This document shows, piece by piece, positions 28,696 to 38,071 of a DNA stretch of 64,000 bases. Numbering within the stretch: the stretch's first letter is position 1; every line of letters starts with the position of its first letter. The position numbers and the translations under genes were made by a program. The DNA comes from Amycolatopsis sp. A133 (GTDB lineage Bacteria; Actinomycetota; Actinomycetes; Mycobacteriales; Pseudonocardiaceae): positions 124,001 through 188,000 of the forward strand of contig NZ_JAVHJU010000057.1 in the NCBI RefSeq assembly GCF_031082405.1, in the 5' to 3' direction. The notes under the pieces are model-generated. The model ran no database searches. It saw only the letters and a program-made list of their open reading frames with translations, and was not told where the DNA came from.

Positions 28696-29262
28696 ATGGG
28701 GATCAGGTCTTCGGAAGCCTTGCTGGTCAAGCCCTCGGTCCGGGGGCAGCTCCCGACGCTGGGCGTGCTGGCGGCGTTCCTGGTGTTCGAGGTGGTCGTC
28801 GCCAGGCTGGGCCTGTTGCAGACGTGGCTCGCCATTGCTTGCCCCGCGGTCTTCGCCGCGGTGCTGGTCCTGGGCGCCGTCTCGTTCGTGCGGTCCCGTG
28901 GCAAACCTTGGCAGGTGAGGCTGGGCGCGGACGGCGTCGAAGCACGGGGGTTCGACACCGTGCCGTGGTCCGCGCTGGCGGAGGTGCGGATCTCCCGGCT
29001 CCGGCCGCGGTGGTTCTTCGTCCTGCAACCGAAGCGGTACCGGGTGATCGCGTTCGTGCCCCGCGAGCCGGGCACGATCCCCGCGACCGTGGTCTACGAC
29101 CCGTTCCTCGACGGCAAGCGGTCGCCGAACCGCATGACGCGGGTGCGGACCAGGCTCTACGGCGGCCCGTTCATCTTGTTGACGCAGACCCTGGACGCGA
29201 CGGCGGACGAAATCGCGGACGCGATCCGGCGGCTGAGCGACGTGCCGGTGATCGGCGCCTAA
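28696..29262 (+). CDS. PH-like domain membrane protein
   Basis: About 188 residues. Two membrane segments (LGVLAAFLVFEVVVARLGLL and WLAIACPAVFAAVLVLGAVS) precede a soluble, beta-rich part (PWQVRLGADGVEARGFDTVP, WSALAEVRI) resembling actinomycete PH-like (bPH) domains. The ATG has TACCAC six bases upstream, close to the leaderless pattern; a GTG at 28654 is the alternative start. It overlaps the convergent small gene by four bases. Function unknown. Confidence 0.72.
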   Translation: MGIRSSEALLVKPSVRGQLPTLGVLAAFLVFEVVVARLGLLQTWLAIACPAVFAAVLVLGAVSFVRSRGKPWQVRLGADGVEARGFDTVPWSALAEVRISRLRPRWFFVLQPKRYRVIAFVPREPGTIPATVVYDPFLDGKRSPNRMTRVRTRLYGGPFILLTQTLDATADEIADAIRRLSDVPVIGA

Positions 29263-29408
29263 GCCGCGTCCTGCGCCGGGACGTTCCCCGCGTGGTCCGG
29301 GTTCGACGCGGGTTCCGGGTTCGCGGGCGGCGCGCTCCGGCGGAGGTCCGCTTCGGTCCGGATCTGGGTGCGGTTCGGGTTGGCGACGAGGGTGGAGTTG
29401 TTGTTCAC
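29259..29408 (-). CDS. Small hypothetical protein (49 aa)
   Basis: A short reading frame, VNNNSTLVANPNRTQIRTEA onward to GNVPAQDAA. Codons are almost all GC-ending, and the composition (Asn, Pro, Ala, Thr) is that of a disordered small protein, not of a GC-rich shadow frame. TAACCA ends six bases before the GTG. Its stop overlaps that of the convergent gene. I do not recognise it. Confidence 0.6.
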   Translation of the reverse strand: MNNNSTLVANPNRTQIRTEADLRRSAPPANPEPASNPDHAGNVPAQDAA

Positions 29409-29563
29409 GACTCATGGTTACCCGAGCCGCGGCCCGTCGAACAGTGACCTGCCGCACGGGACGCAGGTGCCGGATGCGGGTGTACTCGGGCACCCGGGTG
29501 GACCGGGCATGGACGGCGCCGGACCGGGTACAGGTCAGCAAGACCATCCCCGAGGAGGCGGCC

Positions 29564-30460
29564 ATGACCGAGGACCAGCACAGCCACGAGACCGCGGAGC
29601 AGCACCCGAGCCCCGAAGAGCAGCAGGGGCAGGAGCAGCAGCACCCGGGTTCGGGGGAGGCGATGGACCCGCCGCCGGATCACGGTGAGGAGTCCTACCG
29701 CGGCAGCGGGAGGTTGGAGGGGCGCCGTGCGGTGATCACCGGCGGTGACTCCGGGATCGGCCGGGCGGTCGCGATCGCGTTCGCCCGGGAAGGCGCGGAC
29801 CTGGTGCTGTCCTACCTGGCGGAGGAGCAGGACGACGCCGAGCGCACGGCGGAGCTGGTGCGCGAGGCGGGCCGGCGGGTCGTGCTGGTGCCCGGCGACA
29901 TCCGCGACGAGCAGCACTGCACGCAGATCATCGAGACGGCCGTGGCCGAGCTCGGGGGGATCGACGTGCTGGTGAACAACGCCGCCTATCAGATGGCGCA
30001 GGAGGAAGGCCTGCTCGGGATTTCCACCAAGCAGTTCGACCGGGTGCTCAAGACCAACCTGTACGCGATGTTCTGGTTGTGCAAGGCGGCCGTGCCGCAC
30101 ATGGGCAAGGGGTCGGCGATCATCAACACCTCGTCGATCCAGGCGTCCCAGCCGTCGCCGGAGCTGCTGGACTACGCGACGACCAAGGGGGGAATCGTGA
30201 ACTTCACCAAGGGGCTGGCCCAGGACCTGGCGAAGAAGGGCATCCGGGTGAACTCGGTGGCGCCGGGGCCGGTGTGGACGCCGCTGATCCCGGCCACCAT
30301 GCCGGAGGAGAAGGTGGACTCCTTCGGTGAGCAGACCCCGATGGGACGCGCCGGGCAGCCGGCCGAGCTCGCCCCGGCGTTCGTGTTCTTCGCTTCGCCG
30401 GAATCCAGCTACGTCACCGGCGAAGTTCTCGGCGTCACCGGCGGGCAGCCGCTGACCTGA
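29564..30460 (+). CDS. SDR family oxidoreductase with disordered N-terminal extension
   Basis: A 298-residue short-chain dehydrogenase. Residues 1-50 are a Gln/Glu/His-rich disordered extension, as in the YhdF/YhxC-type stress SDRs. The cofactor motif is VITGGDSGIGRAVA, followed by NNAA, a serine-containing INTSSIQAS and the catalytic YATTK. GAGGAGG precedes the ATG at 29564. Proteins of this type are linked to general stress responses; substrate unknown. Confidence 0.92.
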   Translation: MTEDQHSHETAEQHPSPEEQQGQEQQHPGSGEAMDPPPDHGEESYRGSGRLEGRRAVITGGDSGIGRAVAIAFAREGADLVLSYLAEEQDDAERTAELVREAGRRVVLVPGDIRDEQHCTQIIETAVAELGGIDVLVNNAAYQMAQEEGLLGISTKQFDRVLKTNLYAMFWLCKAAVPHMGKGSAIINTSSIQASQPSPELLDYATTKGGIVNFTKGLAQDLAKKGIRVNSVAPGPVWTPLIPATMPEEKVDSFGEQTPMGRAGQPAELAPAFVFFASPESSYVTGEVLGVTGGQPLT

Positions 30461-30472
30461 CCGGTTTCCGGG

Positions 30473-30521
30473 ACCGCTTCCGCTCGGCGAAGGGTGGGGG
30501 AGACCTGCGAGCGGAAGCGGT
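30473..30521 (+). terminator. 14-bp hairpin after the SDR gene
   Basis: ACCGCTTCCGCTCG at 30473-30486 and its exact reverse complement at 30508-30521 form a hairpin with a 21-base loop, 13 bp after the SDR stop codon. Confidence 0.6.
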
Positions 30522-30530
30522 GGCTGGAGA

Positions 30531-30636
30531 GTCGGTACGGGGGTCGCCTCTCGGCGGGTGCGCAACCCGGCTCCGGGGTGAACCGGTGTTCCGGGAGGGC
30601 GGAAGAGGTGAGGCCCGGGGACTCCGCCGTACCGAC
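30531..30636. repeat. Wide inverted repeat between SDR and P-loop genes
   Basis: GTCGGTACGG at 30531-30540 is matched in reverse by CCGTACCGAC at 30627-30636. With the adjacent hairpin, most of this 244-bp convergent gap (30461-30704) is made of inverted repeats. No gene is supported here. Confidence 0.5.
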
Positions 30637-30704
30637 ACCCTTACAACGCCCGGTGCGGCGCGGTGTTCCCCGACGCCGCCGCAGACGGGCGTGACGTGCG
30701 TCGC

Positions 30705-31886
30705 TCAGCCGGCGCCATTGCGGCACGCGGGTCCCCGGGCACCATCAAGCAACGGCCAGACACCCGTGGCGACAACAGCGTCGACGGTGTCTGTGACGCC
30801 ACGACCGTTGCTGTCCACCCGCACACCGACCTGAGCGCGTTCCAGCGCTCGGGCCTGCGCATCCGCCCGGTCCGCGAACTGCCGCAACCGTTCAGCCGGC
30901 TGACCCAGCAGCGGATCGCCCGGCTGGGGCCAGCTGCTCCGGTCACCGCGCGGCAAGATTCGTTGCGCCAGGTCGGCTCGATTCGCGTGCAGGCGACACA
31001 CGGTCAGCGCCGCAGCGGGCACCGCCCTCCGGTAAGGCAGCTGCGCGACCTCCGGGCTGATCTCGCCGGCGATCACCAATCCGTCAGCGCCCAGGTCCCG
31101 GTAGGCTCGCCAGACCGCGGCCACGTTCGCTGCCCGAAGCTGGTGGTCAACGGTGTTCTGTGCGCCGAACCCGACTTGCCGCAGGTCCAGATAACCGACC
31201 CGGTGACCCGCACGCAGCGTGCGCAGATAAACCTGGAAGCCGACCATCGATGTGCCGACGCCGGGCGCTCCGCTCACCCACAGGATCGAGCCATCGGCCG
31301 GGGCGGATCCCGGCACGGACGCCGGCGGACCGGTAGCCGTGTGCCAGCCGGCGGTGGCGGTCGTCACGGCTGCGACCACCTCGGACACCGTCAGGCCGGT
31401 GGTGTCCACGCAGAGATCCGCGATCGTGCCGGCATCCATCGCGTCGGCCACGGCCACCACACCCGGGACGGCGGCTTCGTCTCCCGAACGTCCCACGAAT
31501 CGCCGCACCAGCTCCTCGCGATCTGCTCGCAGCCGGCACAACGTCAGCTCCACGCCGGGCAGCACGGCCCGGTAGGAGGGATCCACGACCCCGGACACCA
31601 CCACACAGGCCGCGCCGCGGGCCGCGTGATTCGCCACCACGGACGCGAGGTTCCGGGCTTTCAGCCGGTGCCGTCCAGGATCGTTCTCCCGCTCCGGGTA
31701 GCACATGCCGAGCTGGTCGATGTCGACGTAGGCCGCCGCGATTCCCCGGTCGACCAGTTCGCTGCGCATCCGCCAGGCAACAGACGTCTTACCGACACCG
31801 GGTGGGCCACACAGCCACAGAACAGCGACCACGGGCGCAGTCTCCCCGCGATCGACGGTGCTGTCGAACCAATTGACCGAAGACAC
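30705..31886 (-). CDS. Protein with two tandem P-loop kinase-like domains, second degenerate
   Basis: A 393-residue protein built of two similar halves. The first has an intact Walker A, GPPGVGKTS (27-35), followed by VAWRMRSELVDRGIAAAYVD and ARNLASVVANHAARGAACVVV. The second repeats the layout with GAPGVGTSM (206-214), losing the Walker lysine, then GHRVGYLDLRQVGFG and AANVAAVWRAYRDLGADGLVI. The fold resembles small nucleotide or metabolite kinases. One active and one vestigial or regulatory site is the simplest reading. GTG start behind GGGAGC. Function unknown. Confidence 0.78.
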   Translation of the reverse strand: MSSVNWFDSTVDRGETAPVVAVLWLCGPPGVGKTSVAWRMRSELVDRGIAAAYVDIDQLGMCYPERENDPGRHRLKARNLASVVANHAARGAACVVVSGVVDPSYRAVLPGVELTLCRLRADREELVRRFVGRSGDEAAVPGVVAVADAMDAGTIADLCVDTTGLTVSEVVAAVTTATAGWHTATGPPASVPGSAPADGSILWVSGAPGVGTSMVGFQVYLRTLRAGHRVGYLDLRQVGFGAQNTVDHQLRAANVAAVWRAYRDLGADGLVIAGEISPEVAQLPYRRAVPAAALTVCRLHANRADLAQRILPRGDRSSWPQPGDPLLGQPAERLRQFADRADAQARALERAQVGVRVDSNGRGVTDTVDAVVATGVWPLLDGARGPACRNGAG

Positions 31887-31937
31887 GCTCCCAGCGCCGG
31901 ACAGTTCCCCGGCCGGGCGGCTCGGGAAGTGTCCCTC

Positions 31938-32927
31938 CTACTGGCGGCGCGCGTCGTCCAGGCGGCGGGCCTCGGCGGCCTGCTCGAACGGCGTGTCGCC
32001 CGCCGGGTGGTGGTCGCCGAGCTCGGCGAACAACGCCGCCACCTTGGCCGAGTCGTGGTGGGAGGACAGCTCCGCCAGCGCGGGGTCGGTGCCGGCCAGG
32101 ACCTGGCGGAACCGGAGCTCGGCGAGGGGACCCAGCCGGTCGTAGATCTGCAGGAACACCTTCTGGGCCCGGTCGCGCGCCCAGCCGGCCGGGAGCAGTT
32201 CGGCGGGCAGGTCCGGGTCGGTCTCCGGGAAGCGGCGCCAGTCCACCCGCAGCTCGGTACGCGTCCGCAGGGCCTGCGCCGGGCTGATGAGCCCGGCCTC
32301 CAGGCCGGAGAGCACCTGTTCGTAGCGGTCGACGAACTGCTCGTACTCGCGGGCGAGGGGCTCGAGGTCGAAGGCCGCGGCCGCCGCGGCCGAGCCGGGG
32401 ATCTCGGTCGCGCGGAAGACCGTCGCGCTGCGGAGCTCGAGTTCGCGCAGCGCGGCGAGGGCGTCCTCGGCGAGGTCGTGCGGGCTGACCCAGACCCCGT
32501 CGTAGAGGGCGGCGAAGCGCAGGACGCGCAGGCGCGATCGCAGAGCGGTGCGCAGCCCGCGGTCCTGCTCCGGCACCGAGAAGGTGACCACGGTCCACTG
32601 CCCGTCCCAGTCGGGCGTGGTCGTGCCGAAGGTCAGCATCCGGTGCGTGCGCTCGATGATCACCGCCGACGTGCGGGCGGGGATGCCGTACGCGGTCGTC
32701 CGGCCGCTGCGCGACACGGTGAGCAGGCCGCGGGCGGCCAGCCGGCGGATCGCGGCCCGGGCGCTCGCCGGGCTGATGTCGAACTCGCCGAGCAGCTGCA
32801 CCAGTGCGGCCGACGGGATGTGCTCGTCGCGCCAGTACCAGAAGTCGCCGAGCAGGGACGTGAGGAGCAGCTGCGGTTCGGCGCCCTGCTGGGAGCGGGG
32901 CAGCGGGCCCGAAGGCGTCACCGTCAT
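31938..32927 (-). CDS. PaaX family transcriptional regulator
   Basis: A 329-residue PaaX-like regulator: N-terminal winged helix (LLTSLLGDFWYWRDEHIPSA, SPASARAAIRRLAARGLLTV), the central PaaX domain (WDGQWTVVTFSVPEQDRGLR) and the C-terminal domain (AELRFRQVLAGTDPALAELS). PaaX repressors respond to aryl-CoA thioesters such as phenylacetyl-CoA. It diverges from the ABC/CoA-transferase/dehydratase-like operon, so an acyl-CoA intermediate of that pathway is the likely signal. Confidence 0.92.
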   Translation of the reverse strand: MTVTPSGPLPRSQQGAEPQLLLTSLLGDFWYWRDEHIPSAALVQLLGEFDISPASARAAIRRLAARGLLTVSRSGRTTAYGIPARTSAVIIERTHRMLTFGTTTPDWDGQWTVVTFSVPEQDRGLRTALRSRLRVLRFAALYDGVWVSPHDLAEDALAALRELELRSATVFRATEIPGSAAAAAAFDLEPLAREYEQFVDRYEQVLSGLEAGLISPAQALRTRTELRVDWRRFPETDPDLPAELLPAGWARDRAQKVFLQIYDRLGPLAELRFRQVLAGTDPALAELSSHHDSAKVAALFAELGDHHPAGDTPFEQAAEARRLDDARRQ

Positions 32928-33043
32928 CGCGCGCCTGCCTCTTCCGGGGTCGGTCCCGGCGGCCGGTCCGCCGCGGGGGTCCATGGTGGCAGTGCCGCAA
33001 GGGCGGCCGAACCGAGGGGTTGAATCACGCGACACATCATGCG

Positions 33044-33073
33044 ACGATCGGCGCCCAGATAGCAACCAATCGT
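33044..33073. promoter_or_regulatory. Imperfect inverted repeat in the PaaX/operon gap
   Basis: ACGATCGG (33044-33051) and CCAATCGT (33066-33073) match with one mismatch across 14 bp, in the 201-bp divergent region between the PaaX-like gene and the ABC operon. It is the best operator candidate seen there, but it does not obviously match the enteric PaaX consensus. Confidence 0.35.
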
Positions 33074-33128
33074 TCTCCCAGGTTTCCGCGCCATCCGCTC
33101 CCGACGGCCTCCGCAGGAAGAAAACGAC

Positions 33129-34046
33129 ATGGGTTCCTCACTTCGTCAATGGCGTCGAAGCACGCTCGCCGCGGCCGTCGCGGGTCTCGCGCTGGCCGGG
33201 TGCACGGTCGACGACGGCGCCGCGTCCGCGCCCAGCGCTGCCGCCCTCACGGCCGTCCCGGCGTTGCACGACCAGCTGCCGCAGGCGGTCAAGGACGCCG
33301 GTGTCCTCCGGTTCGCCGGCGACTCGCACCCGCCGTACCGCACGGTCGGCCCGGACGGCAAAACGGTCACCGGCATCGACCACGACTTCCAGCAGGCGCT
33401 CGGCCAGCTCCTCGGCGTGCGCACGGAAACCACCATCGTCAGCGGTCTCCCGGCCGCGTTGCAGGGCATGCTGAGCGGCCGCTACGACGCCTTCAACGGG
33501 CCGGTGAAGGCGACCGCCGAACGGGAGAAGCAGTTCGACACCGTCACGTGGATGACCACGCGCACCTCCTACGTGGTCCCCACGGGTTCCGCCGCCGGCC
33601 TCAAGCAGGCCGCCGACCTGTGCGGCAAGCGGGTCGCGGTGGTCACGGCGAGCGTCGTGGAGGACCAGCTGGCGAAGCTGTCCGCCTTCTGTGAGCGTGA
33701 ACACCGCCCGGCCGTGCAGGTGGTCGGCCTCGACGACACGAACGCGACGCTGCTGGCCGCGAAATCCGGCCGGGCCGAGGCCGCCGGGATGACCCAGGCC
33801 GCCGCGATCGACGTGACCACCCAGCAGAAGGGGCAGTACGAGTACGTGACGCAGACCGAGGAACAGGGCGCCACGAAGGACAACCTGGCGCTCTACACGC
33901 CGAAGTCCGCCAAGCTCGGCCCGGTGCTGCAGAAGGCCTTCGAGGAGCTGTTCCGCAACGGCACCTACACCCGGATCATGCACCAGTGGGGCCTGGACGA
34001 GGTCACGGTGCCGCAGCCCCTGTTCGACGTGGCGTCGGCGAAATGA
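33129..34046 (+). CDS. ABC transporter substrate-binding lipoprotein, family 3
   Basis: A 305-residue solute-binding protein of the polar amino-acid type (SBP_bac_3). The signal ends ALAGC, giving lipid-anchored Cys25. Core motifs include [54 protein letters not shown] and [19 protein letters not shown]. Ligands of this family are amino acids and related acids. First gene of a seven-gene operon; its stop overlaps the permease start (ATGA). Confidence 0.93.
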   Translation: MGSSLRQWRRSTLAAAVAGLALAGCTVDDGAASAPSAAALTAVPALHDQLPQAVKDAGVLRFAGDSHPPYRTVGPDGKTVTGIDHDFQQALGQLLGVRTETTIVSGLPAALQGMLSGRYDAFNGPVKATAEREKQFDTVTWMTTRTSYVVPTGSAAGLKQAADLCGKRVAVVTASVVEDQLAKLSAFCEREHRPAVQVVGLDDTNATLLAAKSGRAEAAGMTQAAAIDVTTQQKGQYEYVTQTEEQGATKDNLALYTPKSAKLGPVLQKAFEELFRNGTYTRIMHQWGLDEVTVPQPLFDVASAK

Positions 34047-34918
34047 CCGCGATGTCCACTGTGGAGGACGCGACGGCGGCGCACGACGACGTCGCCGCGT
34101 CCCGCGCCCGCTTCCGGCCGCTGCGCTGGCTGTTCGTGCTCGTGCTGGCGGTGCTGGCCGCGCAGCTGGTCGTGTTCCTCGTCGGCAACTCCCGCTTCCA
34201 GTGGGACGTCGTGGCGAAGTACCTCTTCGAGAAGAGCGTCATGGCGGGCCTGGGCACGACCGTGCTGCTGGCGGTCGCGGCGATGGTCCTCGGCTCGCTG
34301 GCCGGCGGCGTGGTCGCGGCCATGCAGCTGAGCGGGTTCGGTCCGGCCCGGTGGGTGGCGACGCTGTGGGTGGGTCTGTTCCGCGGCATCCCGCCGCTGG
34401 TGCAGCTGATCTTCTGGTTCAACCTCGCGTACCTGCTCCCGAAGCTGTCGATCGGCATCCCGTTCGGCCCGGTCTTCGGGACGTGGGACGCCAACACCGT
34501 CATCACGCCGCTGACCGCCGCGGTGCTCGGCCTGTCCCTCGTCGAGTCGGCGTACCTGGCGGAGATCTTCCGCGCCGGGGTGTCGTCGGTCGACCCCGGC
34601 CAGCGCGACGCGGCGCGCGCGATGGGCTACCCGCCGGGCCAGACGCTGGTCCGGATCGTGCTGCCGCAGGCCATGCGCGTGATCATCCCGCCCGCGGGCA
34701 GCCAGTTCATCAACGTCCTCAAGGGAACGGCGCTCGTGTCGGTCATCGCGATGTCGGACCTGCTGCACTCGGTGCAGGTGATTTACAACCGCACCTACGA
34801 GATCGTCCCGATGCTGCTGGTCGCCTGCTTCTGGTACCTGGTCGTGGTCACCGTCCTGACGGCCGGTCAGCGCCGCCTGGAGCGCCGGTTCTCGCGCGGC
34901 CACCGGAGCGCCCGATGA
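34043..34918 (+). CDS. ABC transporter permease, polar amino-acid type
   Basis: A 291-residue permease of the HisMQ/GlnP type with about five or six membrane segments. The coupling-loop motif [20 protein letters not shown] is followed by [20 protein letters not shown]. The N-terminal 35 residues are cytoplasmic and charged. Overlaps both neighbours by four bases, so it is made in step with the binding protein and ATPase. Confidence 0.94.
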   Translation: MTAMSTVEDATAAHDDVAASRARFRPLRWLFVLVLAVLAAQLVVFLVGNSRFQWDVVAKYLFEKSVMAGLGTTVLLAVAAMVLGSLAGGVVAAMQLSGFGPARWVATLWVGLFRGIPPLVQLIFWFNLAYLLPKLSIGIPFGPVFGTWDANTVITPLTAAVLGLSLVESAYLAEIFRAGVSSVDPGQRDAARAMGYPPGQTLVRIVLPQAMRVIIPPAGSQFINVLKGTALVSVIAMSDLLHSVQVIYNRTYEIVPMLLVACFWYLVVVTVLTAGQRRLERRFSRGHRSAR

Positions 34919-35700
34919 GCGCCCCGGTGCTGCGGATCAGCGACGTCCGCAAGGAGTTCGGCGCGGTGACCGCGTTGGCGGGGGTGAGCCTCGACGTGCA
35001 CGAAGGGGAGACGGTCGTCGTGATCGGGCCGTCGGGCTCGGGCAAGTCGACGCTCGTCCGCTGCGCCCACCAGCTGGAACCGGTCGACGGCGGGGCCATG
35101 TACCTCGACGGCGAGCTGCTGGGCCACCGGCGTTCGCCGGGCGGCCTGCGCGCGCTGACCGAGCGGCGGATCGCCGCCCAGCGGCGCCGGATGAGCATGG
35201 TCTTCCAGCAGTTCAACCTGTTCCCGCAGTTCACCGTGCTGCGCAACGTGACCGACGCGGCGATCCGCGTCCACCGGCGGGATCGGTCCGCTGTGGAGCA
35301 GGAGGCCCGTGCGCTGCTCGAGCGCATCGGCCTGGCCGGCCGCGAGGACCACTACCCGCGGCAGCTGTCGGGCGGGCAGCAGCAGCGGGTCGCCATCGCG
35401 CGGGCCGTGCTGGTGCGGCCGCGGGTCATGCTGTTCGACGAGCCCACCAGCGCGCTCGACCCGGAGCTGGTCGAGGAGGTGCTGGCCGTGCTGCGGGACC
35501 TCGCCGCCGCGGGCACCACGATGGTCGTCGTGACGCACGAAATGGCGTTCGCCCGCGAGGTGGCCGACCGGTGCGTGTTCATGGAGGCGGGCCGGATCGT
35601 CGAACAAGGCCCGCCGGACGAGCTGTTCGCCCGTCCCCGGACCGACCGGCTGCGGGCCTTCCTGTCCCGTCACCGGTCCGAAAAGGAGAGTGCTTCGTGA
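34915..35700 (+). CDS. ABC transporter ATPase, polar amino-acid type
   Basis: A 261-residue nucleotide-binding subunit of the GlnQ/HisP type. Walker [10 protein letters not shown] (38-46), Q-loop [11 protein letters not shown], signature [15 protein letters not shown], Walker [13 protein letters not shown] and switch His in VVVTHEM are all intact. Completes a one-SBP, one-permease, one-ATPase importer. Overlaps the CapA-like gene by four bases (GTGA). Confidence 0.95.
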   Translation: MSAPVLRISDVRKEFGAVTALAGVSLDVHEGETVVVIGPSGSGKSTLVRCAHQLEPVDGGAMYLDGELLGHRRSPGGLRALTERRIAAQRRRMSMVFQQFNLFPQFTVLRNVTDAAIRVHRRDRSAVEQEARALLERIGLAGREDHYPRQLSGGQQQRVAIARAVLVRPRVMLFDEPTSALDPELVEEVLAVLRDLAAAGTTMVVVTHEMAFAREVADRCVFMEAGRIVEQGPPDELFARPRTDRLRAFLSRHRSEKESAS

Positions 35701-36836
35701 TCACTGTCGGCGCCGTCGGCGACCTCATCCTCGACGAGCCGGACCCGGAGTCGTTCCTCGCCCCGGCCGCGCCGGTGCTGCGCGGGATGGACCTGGCCAT
35801 CGGGCACGTCGAAGTCCCGCACTCGACGACGACGGTCCAGCGCAGCACCGACGTCCCCGCCCCGCCGGCCGACCCGGCCGCGCTGAAAGCGGTGGCCGGC
35901 GCCGGGTTCGCGGTGGTCACCCTGGCGGGCAACCACATCTGCGACGCGGGCGACGAGGGCCTGGCCGACACGATCGCGCACGCCCGGGCGGCGGGAATGG
36001 CCACCGCCGGGGCCGGTGCGGACCTCGCCGGAGCGCGGCGCCCGGCGATCGTCGAACGCGGCGGCCTGCGGATCGGCGTGCTGTCGTACAACTGCGTCGG
36101 CCCGCGCGATTCGTGGGCGACCTCCCGCAAGCCCGGCTGCGCCTACGTCCACGTCCTCACCCACTACGAGCTCGATCACGCCAGCCCCGGCGGGCCGCCG
36201 AAGATCTACACCTTCGCCGACCCGGACAGCCTGGAGGCGATGGCCGAGGACGTACGGCGCCTGCGTGCCGAGGTCGACGTCGTGCTCGTCTCGCTGCACA
36301 AGGGGGTCGGGCACACCCCGGTCGTCGTCGCGATGTACGAAAGCCCGGTCGCGCGCGCCGCGATCGACGCCGGGGCCGACGCGGTGTTCTCCCACCACCC
36401 GCACATCATGCGCGGCATCGAAGTCCACAGAGGACGGCCGATCTTCCACGGGCTCGGCAATTTCGCTACGGTCACCCACGCCCTGACGCCGGGAGCGGGT
36501 GTCGGCGCCGACGAGCTGCGCGCGTGGGCCGAGCGGCGGACGAAGCTGTACGGCTTCGCGCCCGACCCGGACATGCCGTTCTTCCCGTTCCACCCCGAAA
36601 GCCGCAACACCGCCATCGCCTTCTGCCGCTTCGACGAGACCGGGCTGCGCGAAGCCGGGTTCGTCCCGTGCCGGATCGACGACCACGGCCGTCCGGTCCC
36701 GGTCGGCGGCACGCCGGAAGGCGAAGCCGTGACGAAGTACATCGAGGACATCACCCGGGGTGCCCGGCTCAACGGCCGGTTCACCACCCGCGGCACCGAA
36801 GTGCTCGTCGACTCCGAAGAGGGGATTTCCGCATGA
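35697..36836 (+). CDS. CapA-like metallophosphatase-fold protein
   Basis: A 379-residue protein of the CapA/PgsA (PGA_cap) family, a calcineurin-like metallophosphoesterase fold. Metal-site motifs are visible: [50 protein letters not shown] and HGLGNF. There is no signal peptide or membrane anchor, unlike the polyglutamate-capsule CapA, so a cytoplasmic hydrolase or transferase acting on the imported compound is more likely. AAAAGGAG precedes the GTG. Coupled to both neighbours. Confidence 0.88.
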   Translation: MITVGAVGDLILDEPDPESFLAPAAPVLRGMDLAIGHVEVPHSTTTVQRSTDVPAPPADPAALKAVAGAGFAVVTLAGNHICDAGDEGLADTIAHARAAGMATAGAGADLAGARRPAIVERGGLRIGVLSYNCVGPRDSWATSRKPGCAYVHVLTHYELDHASPGGPPKIYTFADPDSLEAMAEDVRRLRAEVDVVLVSLHKGVGHTPVVVAMYESPVARAAIDAGADAVFSHHPHIMRGIEVHRGRPIFHGLGNFATVTHALTPGAGVGADELRAWAERRTKLYGFAPDPDMPFFPFHPESRNTAIAFCRFDETGLREAGFVPCRIDDHGRPVPVGGTPEGEAVTKYIEDITRGARLNGRFTTRGTEVLVDSEEGISA

Positions 36837-38071
36837 CCGACCAGCCACTGGCCGGCCGCACCGTCATCGACCTGACCACCGCGCTCGCCGGGCCGTACGC
36901 GACGCTGCTGCTCGCCGGGCTCGGCGCGACGGTGATCAAGGTCGAGAACCCCGCCACCGGCGGGGATTCCTCCCGCAACAACGCACCCTACGTCGGGCGC
37001 GACGGGCTGAACCTCGCCCGGCGGCACGAAGACGACCTGTCGGTGTCGATGCTGCTGCGCGGCCGCAACAAGCTGAGCGTCACCCTCGACCTGAAGAACC
37101 CGCGCTCACGAGCCGTCTTCACCGACCTCGTCCGGGACGCCGACGTGCTGGTCGAGAACTACAGCCCGGGCGTCACCGAGCGGCTCGGCATCTCCTACGA
37201 GCGGGTCCGCGAGATCAACCCGCGGCTGGTGTACACCTCGATCAGCGGGTTCGGTGCCCAGGGCGGGCCGGGTTCGGGCAAGGCGATGGACTCGATCATC
37301 CAGGCGCTGAGCGGGGTGATGATGACCGCCGGCGAGCCCGATGAGGGCCCGGTCCGGTTCGGGCTGCCGATCGGCGACCTCCTCGCGCCGCTGTTCGCGG
37401 TGGTCGGCACGGTCTCCGCGCTGCTGCAGGCCGGGCACACCGGCGAGGGCCAGCACGTGGACGTGTCGATGCTCGGCGCGCTGACGTCGCTGGTCGCGTG
37501 CGAGCCCTTCGACGCCTTCGACGCGGTCGGCCTGCCGCAGCGCACCGGGTCGATGGTGCCGCGGCTGGCGCCCTTCGGGATCCTGCCCGCGCTGGACGGT
37601 TATCTCGCCCTCTGCGCGCCGACCGACGCCTTCGCCCACGGCGTGCTGCGCGCGATAGGCCGGCCGGACCTGGCCGAGGACGACCGGTACCGCACGCGGG
37701 ACCAGCGGGTCCGCGCCGCCGACGAGCTGCACGGCCTCATCCGCGAGTGGTGCCGGACGCGGCCACTGGAAGAGATCCTCGCCGCGTTCACCGCCGAAGG
37801 CGTGCCCGCGGCCGAGGTCCGCGAGCCGCGCGAGGCCATCCGCGACCCCCTGGTCCTGGCGCGCGAGGAGGTCGTGCCGCTGCGGCACCCGCGGCACGGC
37901 GAGGTGGCCGACCTGGCCGGAACCGGCGTGCCGATCCGGTTCTCCGCCGCCCGCGTCTCCCTCGACCGCCCCGCGCCGGGCTTGGGGGAGCACAACGAAC
38001 ACGTCTACCGCGAGCTGCTCGGCTACACCGAAGAACAGCTGGCGGAGCTCGTCTCGGAGGCGGTGATTTGA
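36833..38071 (+). CDS. CaiB/BaiF class III CoA-transferase
   Basis: A 412-residue class III CoA-transferase. Family motifs: GRTVIDLTTALAGPYATLLL, GATVIKVENPATGGDSSR, LDLKNPRSRAVFTDLVRDAD, VENYSPGVTERLGI, and the catalytic-aspartate stretch GLPIGDLLAPLF with Asp182. These enzymes move CoA between carboxylic acids through an aspartyl-CoA intermediate. In anaerobic FldA/HgdA-type pathways the partner is a 2-hydroxyacyl-CoA dehydratase, and here two such proteins follow directly. Overlaps both neighbours. Confidence 0.94.
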   Translation: MTDQPLAGRTVIDLTTALAGPYATLLLAGLGATVIKVENPATGGDSSRNNAPYVGRDGLNLARRHEDDLSVSMLLRGRNKLSVTLDLKNPRSRAVFTDLVRDADVLVENYSPGVTERLGISYERVREINPRLVYTSISGFGAQGGPGSGKAMDSIIQALSGVMMTAGEPDEGPVRFGLPIGDLLAPLFAVVGTVSALLQAGHTGEGQHVDVSMLGALTSLVACEPFDAFDAVGLPQRTGSMVPRLAPFGILPALDGYLALCAPTDAFAHGVLRAIGRPDLAEDDRYRTRDQRVRAADELHGLIREWCRTRPLEEILAAFTAEGVPAAEVREPREAIRDPLVLAREEVVPLRHPRHGEVADLAGTGVPIRFSAARVSLDRPAPGLGEHNEHVYRELLGYTEEQLAELVSEAVI

